Positions 7,606 to 17,186 of a stretch of 64,000 bases of DNA are shown here, one piece after another (positions within the stretch are counted from its first letter, which is position 1; every line of letters begins with the position of its first letter). The stretch comes from Saccharopolyspora phatthalungensis (GTDB taxonomy: Bacteria; Actinomycetota; Actinomycetes; Mycobacteriales; Pseudonocardiaceae), in NCBI RefSeq assembly GCF_014203395.1, contig NZ_JACHIW010000001.1:5377501-5441500 (forward strand), given 5' to 3'. Under the pieces are notes generated by a model, which saw only the letters and a program-made list of their open reading frames with translations, was not told the origin of the DNA and made no database searches. A program made the translations under genes and the position numbers.

Positions 7606-8469
7606 CTACCCCAGCTGCTCCGCCGCTTCCGAAATGAAGTCGCGAGACTCCACCGGACCCAGCGCGGCGGCCTGCAGCCGACCCCACAAGCTAGCGTAGG
7701 AGGACACGGCGGCCTTGTCGTCGAGGTAGCGAGCGTCATCGTGCGCCTCGACGTAGACGAACTCCAACGGGGCAGTGATGCCTGGTGCCGGGATGTTCAG
7801 CATGGTGAAGCGGTAGACGATCCTTCCGGCATAGGTCTTGGCGTTGAAGGGCAGGACCTGGATTTGCACGTTGTGCAAGCGTGCAACGTCGGCGAGGTAG
7901 CGCAGTTGCTCGCGCATCACGTCGGTGTCGCCGACGAGGCGACGCAGGCAGGACTCGGACAGGATGAACGACACCTCGGGCGGATCGTCCCTGGTGAAGA
8001 TTGCTTGCCGCTCCTTGCGAGCTTTGACGCTGCTTTCCACGTCGTCGTCCGGTCCGATTGGCTGCCCATCATCGTGTAGTGCGCGGATGTAGCTCTCCGT
8101 CTGGAGCAACCCTGGAATGATCTCGACTTCAGCCGACCGCATGCTCGCGGCGTCGCGTTCCAGATCCACGAACATCCGGAACCATTCGGGGTAGACGGCG
8201 CGGTGGCCAGCCCACCGGCCACGTTGGTTCTGCCCGCGCGCGAGGTTGAGCAGGATCTCGGTGTGCTCCGGCGTCGCGCCGTAGAGCTCGGTGAGCAGCT
8301 TGACGTCACCGGCCTGGATGTTGTTCTGAGCCAGTTCGATTCGACTGATCTTGCTGACCCTGCAGCCGAGGTGCTTCGCCGCCTGGTCCGTCTCCACTTC
8401 CGCTTCTTCGCGCAGGCGCTTGAGCTCGTTGGATAGGAGCAACCGGCGCACGGTTGGGGTCGTTGCCAT
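7606..8469 (-). CDS. HTH-DUF5753 transcriptional regulator (Scr1 family)
   Basis: A 287-residue protein. An N-terminal XRE helix-turn-helix (LKRLREEAEVETDQAAKHLG through SKISRIE) is followed by a DUF5753 region that begins with the family hallmark EIIPGLLQTESYIRAL. It pairs with the DUF397 gene that follows. An AT-rich upstream region holds a pair of matching inverted sites, so it is probably autoregulated. Confidence 0.88.
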   Translation of the reverse strand: MATTPTVRRLLLSNELKRLREEAEVETDQAAKHLGCRVSKISRIELAQNNIQAGDVKLLTELYGATPEHTEILLNLARGQNQRGRWAGHRAVYPEWFRMFVDLERDAASMRSAEVEIIPGLLQTESYIRALHDDGQPIGPDDDVESSVKARKERQAIFTRDDPPEVSFILSESCLRRLVGDTDVMREQLRYLADVARLHNVQIQVLPFNAKTYAGRIVYRFTMLNIPAPGITAPLEFVYVEAHDDARYLDDKAAVSSYASLWGRLQAAALGPVESRDFISEAAEQLG

Positions 8470-8558
8470 CTGACGCTGCCTCCGAGGGTCGGGCGGATCG
8501 CCGATCAGTATCGATCATCGACCCCACACACGAGATCACCTAGTCGGGGTATTCAAAT

Positions 8559-8615
8559 ATAGGATTCCTACGTTTAGATTTTCTACCACTGCTACTGATC
8601 GAACAGGAATCCTAT
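8559..8615. promoter_or_regulatory. Paired operator before the HTH-DUF5753 gene
   Basis: ATAGGATTCCT at 8559-8569 and its exact reverse complement AGGAATCCTAT at 8605-8615 lie 36 bases apart in a locally AT-rich stretch about 90 bases upstream of the regulator. Each arm is itself nearly palindromic. This is a good candidate binding site pair for the HTH protein. Confidence 0.5.
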
Positions 8616-8647
8616 GTTGAGTCCAGGCTACTGCGGCTGCCAAGGCC

Positions 8648-9109
8648 CGATCGACCGCCTACCAGGTCCCGGTAGGCGCGATCGAGAACGCCAGCAGCCC
8701 ACCTTTGCCACCGGCTCCGAGGTGCAGCGGCCTCGCTGGCATGCGGTGATCGACGAGTCGCCTGGAGTGCGTTCAACCGGCCGCCGCCCGCCGCGGTTTA
8801 CCCGCGCCGGGCGGAGGCCAGTACCGCGCCACCCACAGGCCGCCCGGTGGGCAGGACCAGAAACCCCCCGACCTGGACTTGCCCACCGGGCACCCCGCAC
8901 GACCGGCACTCAGACCGGGTTTCGGCCTACGCGGCGAGCGTGCGGCAACGGCTGCCGCGTCGACGGCGCTCTCGACCGCCGCGTGACCAGCCCGGTGTGA
9001 GGCGAGCGCTAGGTGGGCTACGTCCGCATCGCGTACCCCCGCGATGAGCCCACCTGCCCGCACCCGCCGGTCCGCACGACCAAGGCGTCCAGCCGCTGAG
9101 GTCGTGCGG
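8648..9109. repeat. Cluster of five long hairpins in a gene-free stretch
   Basis: Five inverted repeats follow each other. 8648-8684: CGATCG plus GCCTACC with exact partners. 8784-8814: 13-base arms with one mismatch and a TTTAC loop. 8842-8853 pairs with 8880-8891 (12 bp). 9011-9055: AGGTGGGCT and CATCGCG arms. 9072-9081 pairs with 9100-9109 (10 bp). No convincing gene spans 8616-9144; a 128-codon ORF there has unnatural composition and an open frame ending at 8994 lacks a start. A structured RNA, a replication or transfer origin, or remnants of one are possible. Confidence 0.5.
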
Positions 9110-9144
9110 GCCGGCCCACAGACCGAGATCGAGGTGAACCGACG

Positions 9145-9636
9145 ATGGCCAGGCATGCGCGCACTAACCCGCTGCTGAATCTCCTGGCTCGCTTGGGTTG
9201 GCAGCGCAACCCCGACCTCTGGACAGCGCGTTGTCGCGATCAACACGGGCGACGAGCGCAGCTCACCATCCATCTGGCCAGCGAGGGGATCAGGCTTACA
9301 TCCTCCTCGCCGGGCCCGTGGGTGCTGACGCCGTTGGAAGTCGGTCGCCTTCGTTCGGCACTGCGCGATGCGCTGTTCAGCCTAGATCGACTCGCCAGCT
9401 CTGAGGATGGCGGAATCGAGATTGATTCCAGGTCCACGGAATTTCCGTCGCCACAGCCATTAGGCGTTCCCCTTCCACGCCGGCGAGTCGAGCTCGGACT
9501 GATCACCCGGCCGTCGGTTGACGAGATCGCTTCCCGCGTTGCCCAGACACAGCCGCCTGAACTGGAGGTCAAGCGTGGCCATCACGATGACAAGTCAGAC
9601 CACCAACTCAGTGGTGGAACGTCCGTCGCTGCGTGA
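9145..9636 (+). CDS. Conserved hypothetical protein
   Basis: A 163-residue protein beginning MARHARTNPLLNLLARLGWQ, with a GAGGTG site 8 bases upstream. The first 90 residues look like a compact alpha/beta domain (LTIHLASEGIRLTSS, VLTPLEVGRLRSALRDAL). The tail overlaps the start of the next gene by 62 bases. No function can be given. Confidence 0.6.
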   Translation: MARHARTNPLLNLLARLGWQRNPDLWTARCRDQHGRRAQLTIHLASEGIRLTSSSPGPWVLTPLEVGRLRSALRDALFSLDRLASSEDGGIEIDSRSTEFPSPQPLGVPLPRRRVELGLITRPSVDEIASRVAQTQPPELEVKRGHHDDKSDHQLSGGTSVAA

Positions 9637-10114
9637 CCTTGCCGACGCTCGGACTCACTACGAGGAACAGTTCGGGTGGCCGGTCACCATGGAGGTTGAA
9701 CAGCGCACGCTCGTCCTCGCCGTGGGCGAAGTGTTCGATGCGCTCACGATGCCAGAGCCACTCGGTCGGAGAACATTCACCGAACTGCAGCTCGCTATGT
9801 GGACCGTGCCGGTCATCGGGGAACTGGCCGGCCGAGCGTGGACCTTCCTTACCCAGCCCAGCACTGCAGGACCTGAGCTCTCGTCCACACTGCACCGGCT
9901 GAAGGTTCACTCCGTTCCCCGCAGTTCTCACCTGCCCCTTCCGCTCCGAACCGACAGCGAAGCGTGGATCGAGTCGCCGCGGCCCCGGCAGCCCTTGCCA
10001 CCATGGTCGGAGTTCATCGACGCCGTCCGGCGTGCGAACGAGCAGTTCTGTACGCGGGGTACCGCGGGCTGGACGGTTGCGGCTTCCCCCACGACCACGG
10101 GCGGTGGTGGATGA
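9575..10114 (+). CDS. Conserved actinobacterial hypothetical protein
   Basis: A 179-residue protein with DARTHYEEQFGWPVTMEVEQ and LAVGEVFDALTMPEPLG, a pattern I associate with conserved actinobacterial proteins sometimes compared to primase/polymerase N-terminal regions. The GTG start is supported by GGAGG 7 bases upstream. It overlaps both neighbours, ending with an ATGA overlap to the next gene, so the three genes are probably one transcript. Function unknown. Confidence 0.6.
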   Translation: MAITMTSQTTNSVVERPSLRDLADARTHYEEQFGWPVTMEVEQRTLVLAVGEVFDALTMPEPLGRRTFTELQLAMWTVPVIGELAGRAWTFLTQPSTAGPELSSTLHRLKVHSVPRSSHLPLPLRTDSEAWIESPRPRQPLPPWSEFIDAVRRANEQFCTRGTAGWTVAASPTTTGGGG

Positions 10115-10404
10115 TGGTCGCTCGGGAGGATCGCGAGTTCCTGGCGCGCGTGGCTCGCATCAATCAGGCCCTTGCTGCCTGCGCGCTACCTCTCATCAAC
10201 GGAACCCTGGACGCTACCGATAGTCACTGGCTCGGTACGGAGTTGATCGCGATCGGCCGCAAGTTTGTCGGTCGATCCCATGCACAGCTCGGCACCGACG
10301 CGGCAGTCGATGTCGTCGATGGCGAAACAGTGTCCTCAACTGACAGTCCATACAGGACGAATGTCGCCATCCAAGTACTGGACTCCAGCGGCCACCTCAA
10401 ATAG
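10111..10404 (+). CDS. Small hypothetical protein
   Basis: A 97-residue protein starting MMVAREDREFLARVARINQAL, overlapping the previous stop by ATGA. It has an amphipathic N-terminal helix and a C-terminal mixed region and no recognised motif. Coupling to the two upstream hypotheticals suggests a shared role. Confidence 0.55.
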   Translation: MMVAREDREFLARVARINQALAACALPLINGTLDATDSHWLGTELIAIGRKFVGRSHAQLGTDAAVDVVDGETVSSTDSPYRTNVAIQVLDSSGHLK

Positions 10405-10526
10405 CCAGGTCCGATGTCGTGACCCCCGACCGACATTGGGCCCTCGGCCGGTTCGGTGCGTGCCCCCAGTACCCACCGAACCGGCCGACACCACTACCGG
10501 AGCAGAAGAGAGACGGAAGTCAGACG

Positions 10527-11391
10527 ATGGCAGCGATCGACGCCGAAAGACTCGACCTCGGAGGGCTGCTCGCAGATCTCGCCGAGTACCTGCTCGAAAG
10601 GTCGTCCGGCGAGGCGCCGAGCAGGCCCCACCTGCTACTACACGACAGCGCCGACGCACAGCCCAGTCGTCGATGTCGCGCTCGTGTCAGGGCGAGGAGT
10701 ACTGCATGCCTTTGCATCGGGAGCACGGAAGAGAGCGTTATGGCAGATGATCAGCCCATAGACGACCTGCCCACTGGGTACTGGGTTGCGTTCGGCTACC
10801 ACAATCACGTCCTGCCCACCGAGGTTCCGCGAGGCAAAGACGGCAAACTCACCGCGCTGTGCGGCGTTCTAACACGACCACACGACGTATCCGATCAGGA
10901 CGATCGCCCGATGTGCACGTGGTGCTCCGAACAGGTCCATACCGGACAGATCCGGATCGTGCCCGCTGGAGGAGGGTTCGTCGGGGGCGATCCCACCCGG
11001 CAGCACCAGCGGGCCGGGCGTTGGCGGCCGAGTTGGCGGAGGCACCGGAACCGGCATCGGTCGAGTGTGCATCGGTAGTGGTAACCGCCGTGCTGGGGCC
11101 AGGCGGCTCGTCCGGCGTTGTCAACGGCAGCGACCGCTGGCGGCAGCTCCAGCTCGGCAGGCGCACGTGGCGGGGCCAGCGGCGTCGCTGCGGGTGTCGG
11201 CGCCGCTGGGCGTGGCCAGCGTGAGGACGATGACAAGGGGCACACCAACAAGTACGCCGAGCCCACCAAGGACGCGTAGGACGAGCTCGGCCTGCCAAAA
11301 CCGCACCGCCGGTGTGTTCGGCGACTGGTCCGCTCAAGCCCAGGAAGGCAAGCCCCCGCGCCCTCCAGAAGGAGACGGCGAAAAGAGCTAG
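10527..11391 (+). pseudogene. Probable frameshifted hypothetical gene region
   Basis: Plausible protein segments appear in different frames. A frame-0 start at 10527 (AAIDAERLDLGGLLADLAEY) loses natural composition after about 10665. The ORF from 10740 looks natural to about 11020, then a +1 frame reads ALAAELAEAPEPASVECASV. A third frame ends with YAEPTKDA at 11278 and a fourth with GDWSAQAQEGK ending at 11391. A terminator follows. This is best explained by one or two genes broken by indels, or by sequence errors. Confidence 0.4.
10740..11078 (+). CDS. Hypothetical protein with CxxC, possibly frameshifted
   Basis: A 112-codon ORF beginning MADDQPIDDLPTGYWVAFGY, containing LTALCGVLTRP and MCTWCSEQVHTG. 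The CxxC and the earlier cysteine suggest a small metal-binding fold. Composition turns Arg/His-rich after about codon 93, where another frame continues naturally, so the C-terminus is doubtful. Confidence 0.45.
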   Translation: MADDQPIDDLPTGYWVAFGYHNHVLPTEVPRGKDGKLTALCGVLTRPHDVSDQDDRPMCTWCSEQVHTGQIRIVPAGGGFVGGDPTRQHQRAGRWRPSWRRHRNRHRSSVHR

Positions 11392-11404
11392 ATTCGCAGT
11401 CTGC

Positions 11405-11446
11405 TGGCCGCGTGCGCCCGCTTCCCCCTCGGGAAGCACGCGGCCA
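11405..11446 (+). terminator. Intrinsic-type hairpin
   Basis: TGGCCGCGT (11405-11413) pairs with ACGCGGCCA (11438-11446), with an inner stem GCTTCCC/GGGAAGC (11420-11426 and 11431-11437). It lies 14 bases after the last open frame of the decayed region and probably ended its transcript. Confidence 0.6.
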
Positions 11447-11764
11447 CACCATTCCTGTCAGGGTGCGTCGAGCGCCGGCAGGAGTAGGCCGTTCGAGGCC
11501 GATTGGTCGGTTGGAATTGATGTGGCACCGAGGCGCGGGAGGGCGTCTCGATAGCCTGTCACGAGCCTATTTGGTTCCGTGTGAGGTGGATCGAGGGAGC
11601 GTGAGTGTTCGAGCGCGGGATGCGGGTGCGTCTACGTGACCGTCGGTGGGAGGTCGAGTCGGTCCGTGGCCCAGGCGTTCCTGCAGCTGCGTTTGGCGGA
11701 TGACAGACCGGGGCCGCGTCGGTTGACGGTGCTGCCGAGTCTGGGACCGAGCCTGCATCGCGCG
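11447..11764. other. Stretch without a recognisable gene
   Basis: I see no supported gene or repeat here. ORFs crossing it are short, Arg/Ser-rich and of poor composition. It borders the permease pseudogene and is probably decayed sequence. Confidence 0.4.
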
Positions 11765-12166
11765 AGCTGCGCTTCGAGCTGTCCGAGCGGTCGTGCGGCC
11801 ACCATCTAGACCCGTCGCCAGTCGAGGGGGTCGGCGGCCGGGAATGCGAGCACCGCGACGAGGGTGAGCACGACCACGACAACGGCGAGCAGGCCGTGGG
11901 TCAGGGCGGCGGCGCGGGTGATGCCGAGGTAGTTTACCGCCGCCAGCACCACCACCGCCGCCGTGGCCGCGGTGGTGGTGCTGGCGGCGGGTTTCTCGTA
12001 GCCGGGGGGCGGGGTAGGGGGCGAAGGTTAGCGCCACGGCCGCGCAGCTGGCGGTCTTGCCGGTGACGAAGCCCTACCCGGCGGCGAAGCCCCGCCAGAG
12101 GGCAAGGCGTTCCCGGCGGTAGATGTAGGTGCCACCCGAGGTCTGGTACACCGCTGCGAGGACCTG
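11765..12166 (-). pseudogene. Fragment of an APC permease gene (copy of 17187-18467)
   Basis: This stretch matches, with many substitutions and small indels, the part of the intact APC permease gene at about 17885-18255. Recognisable pieces include reverse-strand TSGGTYIYRRERLALWRGFAAG (the intact gene has TSGGTYIYGRERLGHWWGFAAGW in two runs) and the repeated stretch around GGGTTTCTCGTAGCCGGGG. The N- and C-terminal thirds are missing and the frame is broken, so it is a dead partial duplicate. Confidence 0.8.
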
Positions 12167-12492
12167 ACCCCGAGCTCCGTCCAGGAGCGTGAACAGCTGG
12201 TCTGTGGATGCGTGTGACTTGGGGGTTCGAACCATGGAACCGGTGCGACGCACCGAACCTGGTAGTTCGCCGATGTTGCTCAAGATGCCGAGGGCTTGTG
12301 GTCGCGGAGTGCGGTCGGTTCGCCATGTTCTCCATGGCTTCGTCGAGTTAGCCGACGGCGACGAGATCCGCGCAACGCGTTGAGCCTTCCACGCGGACAG
12401 CGCTTCCCGGATAGCGCGGTGAGACCGCCGTTTGGGACTGATTGGGACCTTTGCCAGCTCGAACGGGGTGCGGGCGGTCGTACTGTGGATGT
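12167..12492. promoter_or_regulatory. Region upstream of devR, with a DosR-like half-site
   Basis: 326 bases without a supported gene. TTTGGGACT at 12431-12439 is an exact left half of the mycobacterial DosR box (TTSGGGACT), followed by ATTGGGACC; it lies about 54 bases before devR and could allow autoregulation. CGGTGCGACGCACCG at 12241-12255 is a 7-bp palindrome with a 1-base centre of unknown meaning. Confidence 0.35.
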
Positions 12493-13170
12493 ATGAGCGG
12501 CATCGGGCCGAATCATGGTGTGATCACGGTGGTCCTGGTGGACGACCACGAGGTCGTACGCGTCGGACTGGCCGAGCTGCTGAATGCGGAGTACGACCTG
12601 AAGATGATCGGGCAGGCGTCTTCGGTGAGTGAGGCGTTGGCGCGCATTCCCGCGCTGCGTCCGGACGTCGTGGTGTTGGATGTGCGGCTGCCGGATGGCA
12701 ACGGCGTGGAGTTGTGCCGGGAGTTGCGGGCCAGACTGCCGGAGTTGCATTGCCTGATTTTGACGTCGTTCGCCGATGAGCAGGCCATGCTGGACGCGAT
12801 TCTGGCCGGGGCCGCAGGGTACGTGGTCAAGAACATTAAGGGCATGGAGTTGGTGCCGGCGGTGCGTGCGGTGGGGTCGGGCAAGCCCTTGCTGGGTGAT
12901 CGGGCCACGGCCGCGTTGGTGGATGAGCTGCGCGCCAAGCTCGACAGCTCAGCGGCGTTCCCGGGGCTGACCAGGCAGGAGCGCATCCTGTTAGGGCACA
13001 TCCGGGAGGGCCTGACCAACCGGCAGATAGCCGAGCGGATGTTCTTGGCGGAGAAGACGGTCAAGAACTACGTGTCGCGGCTGTTGGCCAAGCTCGGAGT
13101 GGAGCGCCGAACGCAGGCCGCGGTCCTGGCCGCGCAGGCGCGTTCCCGCTCTGGCCAGCGCCGTGAGTGA
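12493..13170 (+). CDS. devR: DevR/DosR-type response regulator
   Basis: A 225-residue NarL/LuxR-family response regulator closely resembling mycobacterial DevR (DosR), the master activator of the hypoxic dormancy regulon. The receiver domain has [18 protein letters not shown], the phospho-acceptor Asp63 in [20 protein letters not shown], and [20 protein letters not shown]. The C-terminal HTH contains [20 protein letters not shown] followed by [18 protein letters not shown], essentially the DevR recognition helix. The ATG gives ten extra N-terminal residues relative to the mycobacterial form; GTG at 12520 is an alternative. Unlike in Mycobacterium, devS does not follow directly: an opposing acg gene intervenes. 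Confidence 0.93.
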   Translation: MSGIGPNHGVITVVLVDDHEVVRVGLAELLNAEYDLKMIGQASSVSEALARIPALRPDVVVLDVRLPDGNGVELCRELRARLPELHCLILTSFADEQAMLDAILAGAAGYVVKNIKGMELVPAVRAVGSGKPLLGDRATAALVDELRAKLDSSAAFPGLTRQERILLGHIREGLTNRQIAERMFLAEKTVKNYVSRLLAKLGVERRTQAAVLAAQARSRSGQRRE

Positions 13171-13174
13171 TCAC

Positions 13175-14197
13175 CTAGCCATGCCCGTGGCTGGCGTGGG
13201 CAGGTGTGGGTTCGCAGGTGACCACATCTTCAAGAGGCCGCCGCGGGGTGGCCGGGACCGGTGATCCGTAGCCGATGCGCAGCACGGCTTGCGGCCACAG
13301 CCCGCCGCCGAGCAGGGCACGCAAGTCTGCCCGAGCCGTGGGGACCTCTACGACCTGGGACAGGAACGAGGACGACAGCCCGCCACCGGTCGCGGTGAGC
13401 AGCACGCGTTGCATCGCAAGCCCGGCTTGCAGCTGAGCCGCCGGCGAGTCCTGGAATGATCCGAGGACGCAGATCAACGGCTCGGGCTCGAAATCCTTCC
13501 CAGCCACACGGCGAGCTGCCTGCCCCGCGCTGTAATCGCGGAGCACCCATTCATCCTGCGGCTCGGGTCGCGGGCCGCTGGTACGGGCGGGCACCCCGTC
13601 GCGGGTATCGCCGTCGCGCCCGATCCACTGCCGCCATTCCGCCACGAAGGCTTCGTCGGCCAGCTGCGCTTGATGCGCCCGGTGCACCAGGTTCTGCAAC
13701 ACGGCCAAGCGCGGCTGGTCCAGGAAGGCCAGCCACCCGCGCTCAGCTTCGGCGGCCTGCCGCAGCTGACTTCGCAGCGGCGTCGGGACCGGGCTCGGCA
13801 GGAAGGGGCGGCGGTTGGTGTGCCGCCGCGGGATCGCCGCCACCAGCGCATGGTCGAGGGGCGTGGCCGGGCGTGGTCCCGCGGGCCGCACGGTCGCGAG
13901 CAGATCCGGCTGAGTGCGGTCCGGAAGGATGCGAACGTCCGGGTGCACCCCAGTCACTCGGATCGTCAGGCGCAGGTTGAGCAGGGCGGCCCCGCAGGCG
14001 AGCACGAGCTCCCGGTGTTCGGGGTCGGCCGCGTGGATCGTGCGTGAGCGGTCCGCGTGCAGTTCGATGACGCTGGGGGTGCAGTGGAACCGCCAGGGCT
14101 GGCTGTTGCACAGCGACGGCGCGGCGATCGCCGCGAGCAGGGCCTTTCGGACCTGATCCGCCGTCAAGCTCCCGATGGGCAAGATGTGCGGATTCAT
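13175..14197 (-). CDS. Acg-family nitroreductase-like flavoprotein (copy 1)
   Basis: A 340-residue member of the Acg (Rv2032) family, made of two nitroreductase-like halves. The hallmark APSLCNSQPWRF is at the N-terminus, with ELVLACGAALLNLRL and DPEHREL following and QDEWVLRDY plus LATAQGL-like LTATGGGLSSSFLSQ in the second half. Acg proteins bind FMN but are thought to sequester it rather than reduce nitro compounds, and are strongly DosR-induced. It is transcribed away from devS across a shared promoter region with a DevR-like box, and converges on devR with a 4-base gap. Confidence 0.88.
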   Translation of the reverse strand: MNPHILPIGSLTADQVRKALLAAIAAPSLCNSQPWRFHCTPSVIELHADRSRTIHAADPEHRELVLACGAALLNLRLTIRVTGVHPDVRILPDRTQPDLLATVRPAGPRPATPLDHALVAAIPRRHTNRRPFLPSPVPTPLRSQLRQAAEAERGWLAFLDQPRLAVLQNLVHRAHQAQLADEAFVAEWRQWIGRDGDTRDGVPARTSGPRPEPQDEWVLRDYSAGQAARRVAGKDFEPEPLICVLGSFQDSPAAQLQAGLAMQRVLLTATGGGLSSSFLSQVVEVPTARADLRALLGGGLWPQAVLRIGYGSPVPATPRRPLEDVVTCEPTPAHASHGHG

Positions 14198-14260
14198 TGC
14201 AACCTCTTCGCTCGTTCGCCGTCGGTGAGCTACAGCCTGTGGGGGGGTGGGCGAGCGGAG

Positions 14261-16000
<1,740 letters not shown>

Positions 16001-16257
16001 AGGGAGTTTGGCGTCGAGGTGTCGCTGACGGTTACTGGGGCGCCCCACGGAGCTGATTAGCAGTCAGGAACACCGCGCTAGTCCTCGGGAGTTGCGTGCA
16101 GGACAAGGACTGCGTCGCCAGATAGGTCGAAGCACCGGCCCGCGCACTCGCACAGTCCGCCGTTGGCCATCCCTGTGCGCCGGGCTTCGGAAGGGCACAC
16201 TGAGAAGACTCCGATGACCTGGTGTCACGTGCGTGCTCGACAGTGAGGTGTCGCGTC

Positions 16258-17100
16258 ATGGCAACGAAGACCGAGATGCCGGTGCTGGTGGGGGTGGACG
16301 GCTCGGAGCAGTCGTTGGCTGCTGCGTCGTGGGCGGCGGAGGAAGCCGACTTCCGGAATGCCCCGCTGCGCCTGGTCATCGTCGGTGACGATCCGAGCCG
16401 GGACGGCGAGGTGTGGGAAACCCTCTCGGACGCGGCAGAGCAGTGCCGCAACGAGCGTCCTCGGGTGGAGGTCTTCGAGGAGATAAGGCATGGGCGTCCG
16501 ATCGAAGAGCTGATCTGGTCGTCCGCGGAGGCGCAGCTGGTCGTGGTCGGATCGCGCGGCCTCGGCCGTGTCGCGGAGGCGGTGCTCGGCTCGGTGAGCA
16601 CGGCGGTGGCTATGCATGCTCGCTGCCCGGTCGCCGTTATCCGGGACCGCCGCACCAGCTTTGCTGTCGGTCCCGTTGTGGTCGGAGTGGACGACTCTGC
16701 GCCCAGTCAGGTAGCACTACAAACGGCCTTTGACGCGGCCGCCGCGCGGCGGACGGACCTGGTCGCGCTGCACGTCTGGCGGCCGGTCCTTGCCGAGTAC
16801 TCCTGGATCGAGGCTCCGTCGGGCGCAGCCTGGTTCAGTTTGGACGATGCGCAGCGGGAGTTGGCCGCGCAGCTGGGACGGTGGCGTGCGAGCTACCCGA
16901 ATGTCGAGGTCCACGAGGAGGCGCGTTTCGGGCACCCTGTCGAAGAACTGACAGCGGCGGCCTCGCATGCTCAGTTGCTCGTCGTCGGACACCGCGGGCG
17001 GGGAGGGTTCGAGCGCCTGCTGCTGGGCTCGGTGGCCTACGGCGTACTGCACCATGCCGAGTGCCCGGTGATCATCGTCCGAGCCAGCCACACGCCCTGA
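16258..17100 (+). CDS. Tandem-domain universal stress protein (USP-1)
   Basis: A 280-residue protein with two UspA domains. ATP-binding G-2x-G-9x-G-S motifs are visible in both halves, GSRGLGRVAEAVLGS and GHRGRGGFERLLLGS, so both sites should bind ATP. It resembles Rv2005c/Rv2623-type DosR-regulon proteins. GAGGTG lies 8 bases before the ATG. It follows devS after 257 bases; that gap holds TGGGGCGCCCCA (16036-16047), a possible terminator, and GCCGTTGGCC (16159-16168), a weak box-like palindrome. Confidence 0.88.
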   Translation: MATKTEMPVLVGVDGSEQSLAAASWAAEEADFRNAPLRLVIVGDDPSRDGEVWETLSDAAEQCRNERPRVEVFEEIRHGRPIEELIWSSAEAQLVVVGSRGLGRVAEAVLGSVSTAVAMHARCPVAVIRDRRTSFAVGPVVVGVDDSAPSQVALQTAFDAAAARRTDLVALHVWRPVLAEYSWIEAPSGAAWFSLDDAQRELAAQLGRWRASYPNVEVHEEARFGHPVEELTAAASHAQLLVVGHRGRGGFERLLLGSVAYGVLHHAECPVIIVRASHTP

Positions 17101-17186
17101 CGCGGGCGAGCCGTCACATCCGCGCCGGGCTGAAATTCGTCCTGCATTGACCTCAGTGATCGGCGTGAACCTGGTTCAACCTGTTC

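Noticed and set aside
8614..9000. A 128-codon plus-strand ORF starting LSPGYCGCQGP
   Set aside because: Arg/Pro/Thr-rich with no natural pattern; it runs across three hairpins.
11121..11306. A minus-strand ORF with a signal-peptide-like start MRFWQAELVLRVLGG
   Set aside because: It lies opposite several better plus-strand frames and has no ribosome-binding site; the hydrophobic run is probably a shadow effect.
12225..12234. GGTTCGAACC, resembling a tRNA T-loop
   Set aside because: The flanking bases cannot form T-arm, acceptor or anticodon stems, so it is not a tRNA or clear attachment site.
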